A DNA stretch of 64,000 nucleotides from Candidatus Rokuibacteriota bacterium (lineage in GTDB: Bacteria; Methylomirabilota; Methylomirabilia; Rokubacteriales; CSP1-6): positions 1 through 64,000 of the forward strand of contig QHSU01000070.1 in NCBI GenBank assembly GCA_003220535.1. Direction: 5' to 3'. Position numbers and translations under genes: made by a program. This document shows, piece after piece, positions 56,058 through 64,000 of this stretch. How positions within the stretch are numbered: the first letter of the stretch is position 1; each line of letters begins with the position of its first letter. The notes under the pieces are model-generated. The model was not told where the DNA came from, did no database searches, and saw only the letters and a list, made by a program, of their open reading frames with translations.

Positions 56058-57095
56058 ATGGCGCTCAGACTGACGATGGGCTTCTCCGATAATCCGCGCG
56101 TGCAGCCTCTGAAAGATGGGATCGTGAAGCCGCAGGGCATCGAGCTCGACTGCATCACGCTCGATCCCAGCAACCTCTTCCAGCGAAACCTGACCTACGA
56201 CGAGTTCGACGTCTCGGAGATGTCCATCTCGGAGACGCTCCTGGCCCGGGAAAGAACTGACGGGAAGAAATGGGATTGGTCTGCCTTGCCGGTCTTCCTG
56301 AGCCGGGGCCACCACTGGTATGCGCTTTACGTCAACACGGCTTCTGGAATCAAGAGTCTCGCGGACCTCAAGGGCAAGCGGATCGGCGTTCCCGATTACG
56401 ACATGACCGCCGCGCTGTGGTTTCGGATCACGCTGAAGGATCTCCACGGCATCGAGGCCAAGGACAACGTCTGGTACAACGGGCGCACGAAAGAGCTGAG
56501 CCACGGGGGCGCGCTGGGCCTGGACACGGACGGGCCGGTGAGCGTTACTCATCACTGGCTCACCGCGGACCAAACACTGGACGTGATGCTCGATCGCGGC
56601 GAGATCGACGCGTGCACGGCCATCCGCCCGGAAGCGCGTGTCACCGCCGGAGACACGACGGTCGTCGACCGCTGGGGCGGTACGCTGATCCACGGCAACC
56701 CTCGCCTCAGGAAGTTGCTGGACGACAACGGCAAGGGGGTCGTGTACGAGTTCTATCGAAAGACCGGATGTTTCCAGGCGAACCACCACGTGATCGTGCA
56801 GAACCGCATTCTCAAGGAGCATCCGTGGGTGGCGCTGGAGCTGTTCAAGGCCTTTCAGCGATCCAAGGAAGTGGCCTACGAGCGCGCCCGGCGATCCGAG
56901 CTGGCGTACCTGTTCTTTCCGGGAAAGGACTTTCAGGAGCAGGCGGCGGTCTTCGGAGACGATCCGTATCCCATCGGTCTGCGGGCCATGGGTAAGACTG
57001 TCGAACGCGCGATCCGGGGCTCCTTGGAGCAGGGGCTGCTCCGCCGGCCGCTGCGGCTCGAGGACATTTACTACCGGACGACGCTGAACACCTGA
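56058..57095 (+). CDS. 4,5-dihydroxyphthalate decarboxylase-like protein (substrate-binding fold)
   Basis: 345 residues with the periplasmic-binding-protein fold: YDEFDVSEMSISETLLARE, ALPVFLSRGHHWYALYVNTA, SLADLKGKRIGVPDYDMTAA and HHVIVQNRILKEHPWVALEL. It lacks a signal peptide, which argues against a transport role and for the cytoplasmic Pht5-type decarboxylases that share this fold. GGGAGG precedes ATG 56058. In this cluster it could decarboxylate an aromatic diacid; this is inference from family and context. Alternative: a cytoplasmic ligand sensor. Confidence 0.8.
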   Translation: MALRLTMGFSDNPRVQPLKDGIVKPQGIELDCITLDPSNLFQRNLTYDEFDVSEMSISETLLARERTDGKKWDWSALPVFLSRGHHWYALYVNTASGIKSLADLKGKRIGVPDYDMTAALWFRITLKDLHGIEAKDNVWYNGRTKELSHGGALGLDTDGPVSVTHHWLTADQTLDVMLDRGEIDACTAIRPEARVTAGDTTVVDRWGGTLIHGNPRLRKLLDDNGKGVVYEFYRKTGCFQANHHVIVQNRILKEHPWVALELFKAFQRSKEVAYERARRSELAYLFFPGKDFQEQAAVFGDDPYPIGLRAMGKTVERAIRGSLEQGLLRRPLRLEDIYYRTTLNT

Positions 57096-57227
57096 GGCGT
57101 GAAGGCGTCGCCGCGTATACTGCGAGGCGTCTCGGCTTGCAACCGACGGCGACCGGGCGCGGCCGACGCCGAGGGCGAGGCCCGCGCGGCGCTGCAGTGA
57201 ACCGATCGCGACTGCTGGAGGTGTGAC

Positions 57228-57701
57228 GTGGCGATCCAACGAGTCGGACACGTGGTCCTCAAGATGCGAGATCTCGAGAAGGCGAAGCAGTTCTATCACG
57301 GTGTCCTGGGGATGAAGATCGGGAAGGAGCTGCCGTGGGGGATCTTCTTCCGCTTCAACGACTACCACCACGACATCGCGGTGTTCAAGACGGCGCCGGA
57401 CGCCGACCTGCCGAAGAAGGAGCAAGTCGGTCTGGTCCACGTCGCGCTCGTCGCGGACAGCGTGCAGACGGTCCGGCAGATGTACGACCGGTGCAAGGCG
57501 CAGGGAGTCGAGATCGTCGGCACGACCGACCACAAGATCACCAAGAGCCTGTACGTCAAGGATCCGGAGGGTAATACGATCGAAATCTACGCCGAGGTGC
57601 CCGAGTACAACTGGCGCGAAGAAGGGATGGGTGGCATGGCGCACCCGTTCGACATCGAGGCCGTTCCCGCCAGCGTCGAGGCCGCGATCGCCAACGCATA
57701 G
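57228..57701 (+). CDS. VOC-family (glyoxalase/extradiol dioxygenase-like) protein
   Basis: 157 residues with the paired beta-alpha-beta-beta-beta modules: RVGHVVLKMRDLEKAKQFYH, GVLGMKIGKELPWGIFFRF, HHDIAVFKTAP, then GLVHVALVADSVQTVRQMYD and YVKDPEGNTIEIYAEVPEYN. Metal ligands fit His in RVGHVV, His in LVHVAL and Glu in TIEIYAE. Such proteins cleave catechols, isomerise or detoxify aldehydes. GGAGGTGT precedes GTG 57228. Ring-cleaving dioxygenase activity would suit the cluster, but the family is diverse. Confidence 0.88.
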   Translation: MAIQRVGHVVLKMRDLEKAKQFYHGVLGMKIGKELPWGIFFRFNDYHHDIAVFKTAPDADLPKKEQVGLVHVALVADSVQTVRQMYDRCKAQGVEIVGTTDHKITKSLYVKDPEGNTIEIYAEVPEYNWREEGMGGMAHPFDIEAVPASVEAAIANA

Positions 57702-57737
57702 GACATCGTCCGCGGGGAGCGAGGAGGTCGCAACGCC

Positions 57738-58814
57738 ATGGCCGTCATCGACGCAGATACCCACGTCATCGAAACCGATCATACGTGGCACTATCTGGAT
57801 GCCTCAGAGCAGCAGTTCCGGCCGTTCGTGATCAGCCCCAAGGAAGAGGGTGGACGGGAATACTGGTACATCGACGGCAAGATCCGAGGCTTGGCCCGCC
57901 AGGCCGTGACCGCTTCCGACGTCTCCGCTCTCGAGGAGAAGCTCGGCCGTAAGATGGCAGCACCCCAAGCAGCGCGCGAGGGCGAAAACGTGGAGGCCCG
58001 CCTCAGACACATGGACCAGCTCGGGGTGGACATCCAGGTGCTCTGGCCCACCTTGTTTCTGGAGCGGGTTGCGGACCGTCCGGAGGCTGAGATCGCGGTG
58101 TGCCGGAGCTACAACCGGTGGCTGGCCGACATCTGGCAGCAAGCCAGGGGCCGGCTGCGCTGGGTCTGTGTGCTGCCGTTACAGACCATGTCCGAAGCGC
58201 TCGATCAACTGCGCTTCGCGCACGCCAACGGTGCCGTCGCCGTCTTCATGCGCGGCATCGAGAACGAGCATCTGCTCCATGATCCCTGCTTCTTCCCTCT
58301 CTACGAAGCCGTGAGCGCGCTCAACATGGCCATCGGTGTTCACGCTGGCAATGCCAACCCCTATGTCCGCGAGCTGCTGGCGCAGCGGAACGCGCCCGGG
58401 ACCTTCTGGGCCTACCGGATGTCCTCGATCGGCGCCTTCCACTCGCTCGTGATGGCGGGCCTGCCCGATCGCTTCCCTCATCTCCGGACGGTCTTCGTCG
58501 AGATCGCCTCGCAGTGGGTGCCCTGGACTCTGAAAGACCTCGCGCGTCGCTTGCCCCAGCAGCGGGGGCGTACGCTTCCGGAGAATCCGCTGAAGGCCTA
58601 TCGCCTCTATGTCGCGTGCCAGTCCGACGATGATCTGCCCTACGTGCTCACGTACGCGGGCGAGGACAACCTGATGATGGGCACGGACTACGGCCATCAC
58701 GACCACGCCGCTGATCTCGAAGGCTTGCGCAATCTGAAGACCGCTGGCGGGATCAGCGCGCGTGTCTACGACAAGATCGTCGACGCCAACCCCAGGGCGG
58801 CCTACGCGTTGTAG
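57738..58814 (+). CDS. Amidohydrolase family 2 (ACMSD-like) metal enzyme (1)
   Basis: 358 residues. The metal-site start AVIDADTHVIETDHTWHYLD, MDQLGVDIQVLWPTLFLERV, AVFMRGIENEHLLHDPCFFP and the final Asp loop NLMMGTDYGHHDHAADLEGL match the ACMSD/amidohydrolase_2 group, which decarboxylate or hydrate aromatic-acid intermediates. GAGGTCGC precedes ATG 57738. A related gene follows directly and shares overall plan, with about the same motifs, so the two arose by duplication. Confidence 0.9.
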   Translation: MAVIDADTHVIETDHTWHYLDASEQQFRPFVISPKEEGGREYWYIDGKIRGLARQAVTASDVSALEEKLGRKMAAPQAAREGENVEARLRHMDQLGVDIQVLWPTLFLERVADRPEAEIAVCRSYNRWLADIWQQARGRLRWVCVLPLQTMSEALDQLRFAHANGAVAVFMRGIENEHLLHDPCFFPLYEAVSALNMAIGVHAGNANPYVRELLAQRNAPGTFWAYRMSSIGAFHSLVMAGLPDRFPHLRTVFVEIASQWVPWTLKDLARRLPQQRGRTLPENPLKAYRLYVACQSDDDLPYVLTYAGEDNLMMGTDYGHHDHAADLEGLRNLKTAGGISARVYDKIVDANPRAAYAL

Positions 58815-58856
58815 TTCAGCCTCAGACCGTTCGAGGTTCTCCGGGAGGAGCCAACG

Positions 58857-59972
58857 ATGCTGCGCGCCGTCGATGCCGACACGCACGTCTTCGAATCGCC
58901 GCAGGTCTGGGATTTCATCGACGCGCAGATGTACGCCCGTCGCCCCATCATCGTCTCCGCACCAAGGGACACCGTCTACAAGCGCGGGAGCTTCTGGCTC
59001 ATCGACGGCAACATCTTTCCCAAGTCCGCCGGCAAGGGTGGATTCCTGCTGGGCACGCCCACTGAGCCGGGCCAGATAGAAACCACTCCGGATGTGCGTG
59101 CCAGGGAACTGCTGGACATCGTCGGGCGACTCGAGGCTATGGATTCGATGGGCGTCGACATTCAGGTGATCTATCCGACCCTCTTCCTTGCGTACGTCAC
59201 CGATGACGCCAGGCTCGAGATCGCCGTGTGCCGCTCCTACAACCAGTTCATGGCCAAAGTCTGGCAGAACGGGCAGGGGCGCCTCAGATGGGTGGCCGTG
59301 CCGCCTCTCCGGTCCATCGACGCATCCATCGAAGAGATCAATGTCGCCAAGCAGCATGGCGCGGTCGGAGTTTTCTTCAGGGGAATCGAGCGGGACCGCA
59401 CCCTGGACGATCCCTACTTTTTCCCCCTGTATCAGGAAGCGGCCCGCCTCGATATGCCCATCTGCGTCCACACGGGAGCCGGCTGCCCGGCGTTCACCGC
59501 CATCTTCGATGTCACGCGCAGTCACACCTTTCCCCATACGCGTACCCTTCCGCTGATGGCCTTTCGGAATCTCGTCGCCAACAAGGTTCCCGAGCTCTTT
59601 CCTGATCTGCGGTTCGGCTTCATCGAGGCGGGCGCGTCCTGGGTTCCGTACGTGCTCCACGCGCTGCGGAGTGTCTTCGGAGGAGGTCCGGACCAGTGGG
59701 GGCCGAGACTGTTCCAGGAGTACCGCCTCTATAGCGCGTACGAGGAGTGGGAAGACCTCTCCTATCTCGTGAACTTTGTCGGCGAGGACAACCTGGTCGT
59801 GGGCTCCGACTGGGGACATCATGGCGGTCGGGCGCGTGGAGGAGACCCGTCAGGGCAGCCGGAGGTCTTCGCCAACATGAGGTCCCGCAAGGACATCGGG
59901 AGCACCGTCGTCGCGAAGCTGCTCTCGGACAACGCTCGCAAGCTCTACGGCTTGCCCCGGAGCGGCCTCTGA
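58857..59972 (+). CDS. Amidohydrolase family 2 (ACMSD-like) metal enzyme (2)
   Basis: 371 residues, paralogue of the preceding gene. Metal motifs: AVDADTHVFESPQVWDFIDA, MDSMGVDIQVIYPTLFLAYV, GVFFRGIERDRTLDDPYFFP and NLVVGSDWGHHGGRARGGDP. It carries an extra segment (RGSFWLIDGNIFPKSAGKGG) absent from copy 1. GGGAGGAG precedes ATG 58857. Two such hydrolases in a row, with LLM and VOC genes, mark a degradation pathway for an aromatic or heterocyclic compound. Confidence 0.9.
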   Translation: MLRAVDADTHVFESPQVWDFIDAQMYARRPIIVSAPRDTVYKRGSFWLIDGNIFPKSAGKGGFLLGTPTEPGQIETTPDVRARELLDIVGRLEAMDSMGVDIQVIYPTLFLAYVTDDARLEIAVCRSYNQFMAKVWQNGQGRLRWVAVPPLRSIDASIEEINVAKQHGAVGVFFRGIERDRTLDDPYFFPLYQEAARLDMPICVHTGAGCPAFTAIFDVTRSHTFPHTRTLPLMAFRNLVANKVPELFPDLRFGFIEAGASWVPYVLHALRSVFGGGPDQWGPRLFQEYRLYSAYEEWEDLSYLVNFVGEDNLVVGSDWGHHGGRARGGDPSGQPEVFANMRSRKDIGSTVVAKLLSDNARKLYGLPRSGL

Positions 59973-59980
59973 GGGGCGAG

Positions 59981-61150
59981 CTAGAACCTGAGATCGAGCG
60001 GGGGGAGGCCGAACTCGGAACGGCCGAACACGAAGGCTGCCTTCTCGAGATTGTTGCCCGCGTGCGCCCGGATCGCATGGACGTCACGCCAGGCCCGCTG
60101 GATGGGGTTGTCGAGGAAGATGCCGCGGCCGCCGCTGGCCTCGAATAGGCGATCGACGGCGCGAACACACCGATCCGTGGCCTTCGCGGTATCCCACCGA
60201 TAGCGCGCCCGCTGGGCGAGCGGTATCTCCACCCCGTCGCGGACCAGACGCATCGCTTCGGCAAAGTTGCCCAGCAGGCGGTCCCGGGCCGCGGTCACCT
60301 CGGCTGCGGCTTCCGCCAGGGAGAACTGCACGAACGGGTCCTCGGCGACTCGACTCTGATCGCGCGGGGAGATACGCGCCGTCGTCTGGTCGCGAAACGT
60401 CGCGAGCGCTCCCAGCGCGACGCCGATGGCCGGGGAGCCGATGCACGCCGGAAAGACGAGCCCGAAGGGCAGGCGGTAGAGTGGCGCGTCGTTGACGACG
60501 GCACCGGGATTCGTCAGATAGAACGCGTCGCGGTACGAGTGAGTCCGGTACTCGGGCACGAAGGCATCGTCCACCACCAGATCCTTGCTCCCGGTGCCGC
60601 AGAGCCCGACCGTATACCACGTGTCGTCGATCGTGTAGTCCGGGCGTGGGACCAGGAAGGTCCGCGCGTCAGGGGGGGCTCCTTCCTCGAGGGGCGGCGC
60701 GATGCCGCCGAGCACGGCCCAGTGGCAGAAGTCGCACCCGCTCGAGAACGACCAGCGCCCATGGAGGCGGAAGCCTCCGTCGACCCGCTCCACCGTCCCC
60801 GTGGGCGCCAGGGACGTCGAAAGCTGGATGCTCGTGTCCTTACCCCAGACGTCGTCCTGCGCCTCCGGCGCGAAGAGGCCGAGATGCCAGTTGTGAATAC
60901 CGACCACGCCGAGGACCCAGGCGCTCGAGCCGCAGACGGTTCCGATCTCTATGACCGCCTGGTAGAGCGTGCCGGGATCGAGCTCGTAGCCGCCATAGCG
61001 CTTGGGCTGGAGACAACGAAAGAGCCCGGCCTCTTGGAAGTCAGCGAAGGTCTCGTCGGGCAGCCGCCGGAGTTGTTCGGCATGGACGGCGCGTTCGCGC
61101 AGCGCCGGGAGCAGCGCGCGAACCCGTTGGAGATACGTCTCCGGCGTCAT
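59981..61150 (-). CDS. Acyl-CoA-dehydrogenase-fold flavin monooxygenase (HsaA/HpaB-like)
   Basis: 389 residues. The helical N-terminal part reads RRLPDETFADFQEAGLFRCL and PKRYGGYELDPGTLYQAVIE; the beta domain has GCDFCHWAVLGGIAP and TIDDTWYTVGLCGTGSKDLV, VDDAFVPEYRTHSY; the C-terminal helices have RLFEASGGRGIFLDNPIQRA and HAGNNLEKAAFVFG. The catalytic Glu of true acyl-CoA dehydrogenases is not evident; the pattern fits flavin-dependent monooxygenases such as HsaA, DszC or HpaB relatives. It converges with the amidohydrolase gene. ATG 61150; ATG 61165 is possible. Confidence 0.85.
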   Translation of the reverse strand: MTPETYLQRVRALLPALRERAVHAEQLRRLPDETFADFQEAGLFRCLQPKRYGGYELDPGTLYQAVIEIGTVCGSSAWVLGVVGIHNWHLGLFAPEAQDDVWGKDTSIQLSTSLAPTGTVERVDGGFRLHGRWSFSSGCDFCHWAVLGGIAPPLEEGAPPDARTFLVPRPDYTIDDTWYTVGLCGTGSKDLVVDDAFVPEYRTHSYRDAFYLTNPGAVVNDAPLYRLPFGLVFPACIGSPAIGVALGALATFRDQTTARISPRDQSRVAEDPFVQFSLAEAAAEVTAARDRLLGNFAEAMRLVRDGVEIPLAQRARYRWDTAKATDRCVRAVDRLFEASGGRGIFLDNPIQRAWRDVHAIRAHAGNNLEKAAFVFGRSEFGLPPLDLRF

Positions 61151-61185
61151 GGCGCCACTGATCATGCGGCGGGCACCCGGCGAGG

Positions 61186-62409
61186 TCAAGACGCCAGGAC
61201 CGACTCCAGGGCGTTGCGAGTCGTTCGCCAGCCCTGGATGCGCCCGACGTTCTTGGCCTCGACTGGCTCGATCGCCTCGAACGCCCCGCGCCAGGCCTCG
61301 TCGATGCCCGCATAGAAGGTGTTGGTCGCCACCGCCTGGTCCGACGTCGCCTCGGTCATCAACCGGGTGGCCAGATTGAGGGCCTCGCCCATGAACCCGA
61401 GATGCGTCGGTGAGAACGGCCGGAACGGCATCAGATCCAGGTCGCCCATCGCGATGCCGATGTGTACACCCTTCGAGGGCTGGACCCGGTCGAGCGCGCG
61501 CTGCCAGGCCAGCGACACGGCGGTACCCGCCGCGAAGAGCGAGCGCACGCACGTCAAGGCCTGGACCACCGCGGGCGCCGGCGACCGATGCAGGCCGAAG
61601 ACGGCGACCACCTCGTCGCCGACGAACTGGTAGAGCATGCCGCCTGCGTTCAGCACCGCGTGGCGGGCGAGCGAGTAATACTCGGTGAGGCGGCGCCGGA
61701 TGAGCCCGGGGTCCCGCGTGTCGCGGACGAAGCTCGTGTACGAGCAGAGGTCGGCCATCACCACGACGACCTCGTGATAGGTCCGCGGCTCGAGGATCTC
61801 CGCGGGCCCGAGGCGCTCGTCGCGGTAGAGGCGGCCCAGCTCCCACGGGCTGAGGTGCCAGAGCAGCGTGGCCGCACGCGGGTCGTCGGGGAACTTGCCG
61901 TCGAAGGCGATGCGCCACTGCGCCCGCTCGATCGCCGTCCGCACGTCCAGCAGGCTCGTCCGCGAGATGTCGGTGATCTCGTGCTGGAACGTCGCCCGGA
62001 TCCTCGCCAGTAGCTGCGCCACGTCCCAGACCTCCACGATGAGCCCGGGCGCCACCGCTGCCCGCAGTCCGCGCTCGAACTCGGCCCACTGCGGAATCGC
62101 GGCCCGGTCGAGCAGGACCGCAAGGCGCTGGGCGCCGTGCCAGGCCGGGCTCGGCTGCCCGTACTTGCGCCGCAGGCGCGCGACGAGGTCGGCGGGCGCG
62201 TAGGCGAGCTTGTTCTCGACGAAGAACGGGGGCGCGCCCGGGGCCTCGACCCGGATGTCGGCGGAGACGTCGTTTCCGAGCGCGACCTCGCGCTCGACCG
62301 AGACCTGCCCGGGCGCGCAGCCAGCCGTCGCCGCGCACTCGACGCGGCAGAGGTCAGCGCAGATCTCGTCGACAAACGCGCCGAGCTCGCTGTCGAACGG
62401 CTGTGGCAT
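61186..62409 (-). CDS. Class III nucleotidyl cyclase with an N-terminal PD-(D/E)XK-like domain
   Basis: 407 residues. The C-terminal half (~210-400) is a class III cyclase: metal Asp in VVVMADLCSYTSF (Asp220), second Asp in YQFVGDEVVAVFG (Asp265), and the transition-state Asn/Arg in GEALNLATRL (Asn345, Arg349). The usual substrate-Lys position is Gln261. The N-terminal ~140 residues show Glu39/41 (SVEREV), Asp51 (VSADIRV), Glu65-x-Lys67 (FFVENKLAY), then a helix and IVEVWDVAQLL, the order expected of PD-(D/E)XK nucleases. No transmembrane helices. Substrate (purine or pyrimidine) and DNA/RNA cutting are unproven. It stands alone apart from the downstream flavin enzyme. Confidence 0.8.
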   Translation of the reverse strand: MPQPFDSELGAFVDEICADLCRVECAATAGCAPGQVSVEREVALGNDVSADIRVEAPGAPPFFVENKLAYAPADLVARLRRKYGQPSPAWHGAQRLAVLLDRAAIPQWAEFERGLRAAVAPGLIVEVWDVAQLLARIRATFQHEITDISRTSLLDVRTAIERAQWRIAFDGKFPDDPRAATLLWHLSPWELGRLYRDERLGPAEILEPRTYHEVVVVMADLCSYTSFVRDTRDPGLIRRRLTEYYSLARHAVLNAGGMLYQFVGDEVVAVFGLHRSPAPAVVQALTCVRSLFAAGTAVSLAWQRALDRVQPSKGVHIGIAMGDLDLMPFRPFSPTHLGFMGEALNLATRLMTEATSDQAVATNTFYAGIDEAWRGAFEAIEPVEAKNVGRIQGWRTTRNALESVLAS

Positions 62410-62711
62410 CGGTCACGCTCCTGCTGAGGACCGGTTCAGCACAGCGGGGCCTGCCAGAGCGCGTGGCCGACGAACTCGATCACGGAGTCGTTGTCGTGCA
62501 CGTCGAGAGGGCGAGAGATCCCAAAGCCCCGTCTCGATCGCCAACCTTGCCCCTCCCCCCGGCGGCGAGCAAGGATTGCTCTTCAGACCGCTTGAGTCAA
62601 GGGCCGGACCGGACAACCGTCACCGGGGTTGTGGTGCCCCGAAGGGCTCCTACCCGCAATGTCCCCGCCCGGCCGCGCGAGGCCCGCGGCGAAGCAGACA
62701 GACTTTCGCTA
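62410..62711. other. Gene-free stretch between cyclase and coiled-coil genes
   Basis: About 300 bases. On the minus strand a frame ending at about 62434 reads DVHDNDSVIEFVGHALWQ then a TGA, which could be the tail of a lost gene, but no family or start is visible. The promoter of the cyclase gene should lie at the left end. Confidence 0.4.
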
Positions 62712-63472
62712 TTAGTCGGTGCGTCGCCGGACTCGGTCGTTCGCCGCTGAAGCTTCCCGTTGAGCCGTCCGCCGTCGCCGCCGCGCGTCGGCCAACCGAC
62801 GCTCGAGCTCGCGCACTTCCTGCCCGACCCGCTCTGCGGCTGCGGCGCGCTGCAGGGCGTCCTGCCGTTTCACTTCAGCCTGCTTCGCGAGGCGCTCGCG
62901 CTCCGCCTGCTCGCGGGCCCGCTGCGCCGCGGCTCGCTCGCTCTGACGCTGTGGCGCGCCGCCACCGCGGACCACTCGGAGGCCAGCGCCTGCCCCGGCG
63001 AGGACTTCGAACCCCGGGGCGGGCAACTCGGCGATGAGCCTGCCGCGGCGGAGATCGTCCGCGAGGCGGCGGTCGACGGCGGCCCCAATCAGAGTATTCG
63101 AGATGCGACCGAGCGCCGCGGGCGAGATGCGATAGCCGGCCTTCGTCATCGCCTCGGCCGCGCGGTCGGTGAGCGCCGCCAACTCGGCCCGCTGTGTCTG
63201 CATTGCCTCAGCGGCTGCCCGGGGGTCGCGGAGCTGGCTACCCCGCACCTGCTCGACCACGTCGATGAAGTGACTCACCCGCTGGGGAACCAGCCGTGCC
63301 AGCTGGTTCACCGCCCACAGGGGGGCTGCGGGCTTGCTGAGTCGCCGAACGGCCCGGGCTTCTGCGGACCGGCTGCCTCGAGCGCGGCCGCCTTCGCGTT
63401 CCTCGCGCTCGTGAACTCCTTCGGCGGCACCGCATACAGCTCTTCGATGTCGCGGTTGGCATCCGCGCTCAT
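62712..63472 (-). pseudogene. Helical hypothetical protein with coiled-coil end, frameshifted near the N-terminus
   Basis: ATG 63472 starts NRDIEELYAVPPKEFTSARN, AKAAALEAAG; the frame then breaks near 63370 and the protein continues in another frame as SAEARAVRRLSKPAAPLWAV, NQLARLVPQRVSHFIDVVEQ, ALGRISNTLIGAAVDRRLAD and a long Arg/Glu/Ala coiled coil (ERERLAKQAEVKRQDALQRA). This is a family of hypothetical proteins common in actinobacteria and other soil bacteria ('LP--EFT-AR---A--L--AG' start). One base added or removed restores ~250 residues. Function unknown. Confidence 0.7.
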
Positions 63473-63578
63473 GGGCTCCAGCGTACCGCGTTCGGCCGCG
63501 GATCGCCGACGGCGTCTCGGGATCATCGGGGCGGACGCGCCTCGGGGCAATCCGGCGGAATTCGCTATACTCCCTGCC

Positions 63579-64000
63579 ATGAGCTCGGACGCTGTTGGAG
63601 GCCCCGCGGGTCGCATGCTCGAGGACCGAGTGGTCCCGCCTGGCGAGTGCTGGGCGAAGGTGCTGAGGCGCGGGCAGATGCTGCGGATCGTCGACCTCGA
63701 GGGGCGGCAGGCCGTGGACTTCCTCTGCTACAACGCCGCGGATCCGGAGGATCGCTACAGCGCGGCGGACACGATGAAGTATGCGAAGACGATCTTCCTG
63801 ACCAAGGGCCACGGCATCTACTCGGACATGGGCCGGCGCCTGTTCACGATCGTCGAGGACAGTTGCGGGCGCCACGATACGATCGGAGGCTGCTGCAGCG
63901 CCGAGAGCAACGAGTTCCGATACAGCGTCAAGGACACGCCGAGCTGCCGGGCAAACTTCCTCCGGGCGCTGGCCGGCTTTGGATTGGGCCGGCGGGACAT
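63579..64000 (+). CDS. DUF1989 (urea carboxylase-associated) protein, 3' end beyond the window
   Basis: ATG 63579 opens a frame that stays open to the window end (140 codons seen). It matches DUF1989: RGQMLRIVDLEGRQAVDFLC, YNAADPEDRYSAADTMKYAK, RRLFTIVEDSCGRHDTIGGC and CSAESNEFRYSV, with the conserved Cys-Gly-Arg-His-Asp block. DUF1989 proteins accompany urea carboxylase or guanidine-use genes in many bacteria and have unknown chemistry. The frame is not closed by a stop inside the window. It diverges from the coiled-coil gene, with 106 bases between them. Confidence 0.85.
   Translation, partial: MSSDAVGGPAGRMLEDRVVPPGECWAKVLRRGQMLRIVDLEGRQAVDFLCYNAADPEDRYSAADTMKYAKTIFLTKGHGIYSDMGRRLFTIVEDSCGRHDTIGGCCSAESNEFRYSVKDTPSCRANFLRALAGFGLGRRD

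Noticed and set aside
62434..62510. Minus-strand C-terminal-like peptide DVHDNDSVIEFVGHALWQ
   Set aside because: Only ~25 residues look coding; upstream in the same frame is Arg-rich and there is no start.

Overview
This is a 64-kb stretch of high-GC chromosome from a Gram-negative bacterium. Lipoprotein signals, a Pal/OmpA domain, periplasmic copper proteins and a two-CXXCH cytochrome point to an outer membrane. The mix of flavin-dependent LLM monooxygenases, metal amidohydrolases, a YoaK/DUF1275 protein and compact GC-rich operons suggests a soil or sediment lineage such as Candidatus Rokubacteria/Methylomirabilota. That placement is inference from gene style; there is no rRNA marker. I found no complete tRNA or rRNA gene, no insertion sequence and no CRISPR array.

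Layout. (1) 1-3953: two small lipoproteins, a truncated pyruvate oxidase, then a coupled disulfide oxidoreductase and Met-rich multicopper oxidase. (2) 4157-8982, minus strand: an oxalate operon (frc, oxc) followed by a PAS protein, a 38-residue microprotein, a YoaK membrane protein and the C-terminal stump of a CoA ligase. (3) 9.0-18.8 kb: small envelope proteins mixed with decayed gene pieces, an intact FetAB-type exporter, an SDH/ClpP-fold membrane protease, a Pal-like protein, two NTF2-fold proteins and a frameshifted FUSC-type exporter. (4) 19.2-22.2 kb: a cytochrome c, a chimeric ORF made by a local duplication, HdeD and Dps. (5) 22.3-26.3 kb: three regulators (sigma-54 activator, ECF sigma, AraC) and a DUF2630 protein. 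(6) 26.5-30.2 kb: HtrA-like protease, K+-channel-like protein, cupin and small proteins. (7) 30.4-47.4 kb: a long plus-strand operon joining glycogen breakdown (glgP, pgm, glgX) to upper glycolysis (pgi, fba) and the pentose phosphate pathway (zwf, pgl, gnd, rpiB, tkt, tal); only rpe is a broken remnant. (8) 47.7-50.8 kb, minus strand: frameshifted MarR, MFS transporter, CopC-CopD, with a perfect 13-bp inverted repeat upstream. (9) 51-53.6 kb: small genes, a response regulator and an SDR. (10) 53.8-61.2 kb: an uncharacterised catabolic cluster (two LLM enzymes, a dihydroxyphthalate-decarboxylase/substrate-binding-fold protein, a VOC protein, two amidohydrolases, an acyl-CoA-dehydrogenase-fold enzyme). 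(11) 61.2-64 kb: a nucleotidyl cyclase with an N-terminal PD-(D/E)XK-like domain, a frameshifted coiled-coil protein and the start of a DUF1989 gene.

Two things stand out. One is the predicted nuclease-like/cyclase fusion at 61186-62409. The other is the number of gene remnants: about a dozen genes have lost their N-terminus, C-terminus or middle while their neighbours are intact, and several remnants stop exactly at a neighbour's stop codon or still overlap its start codon by ATGA. This suggests deletion-biased decay trimmed by selection on the neighbours, although a systematic assembly artefact should be excluded.
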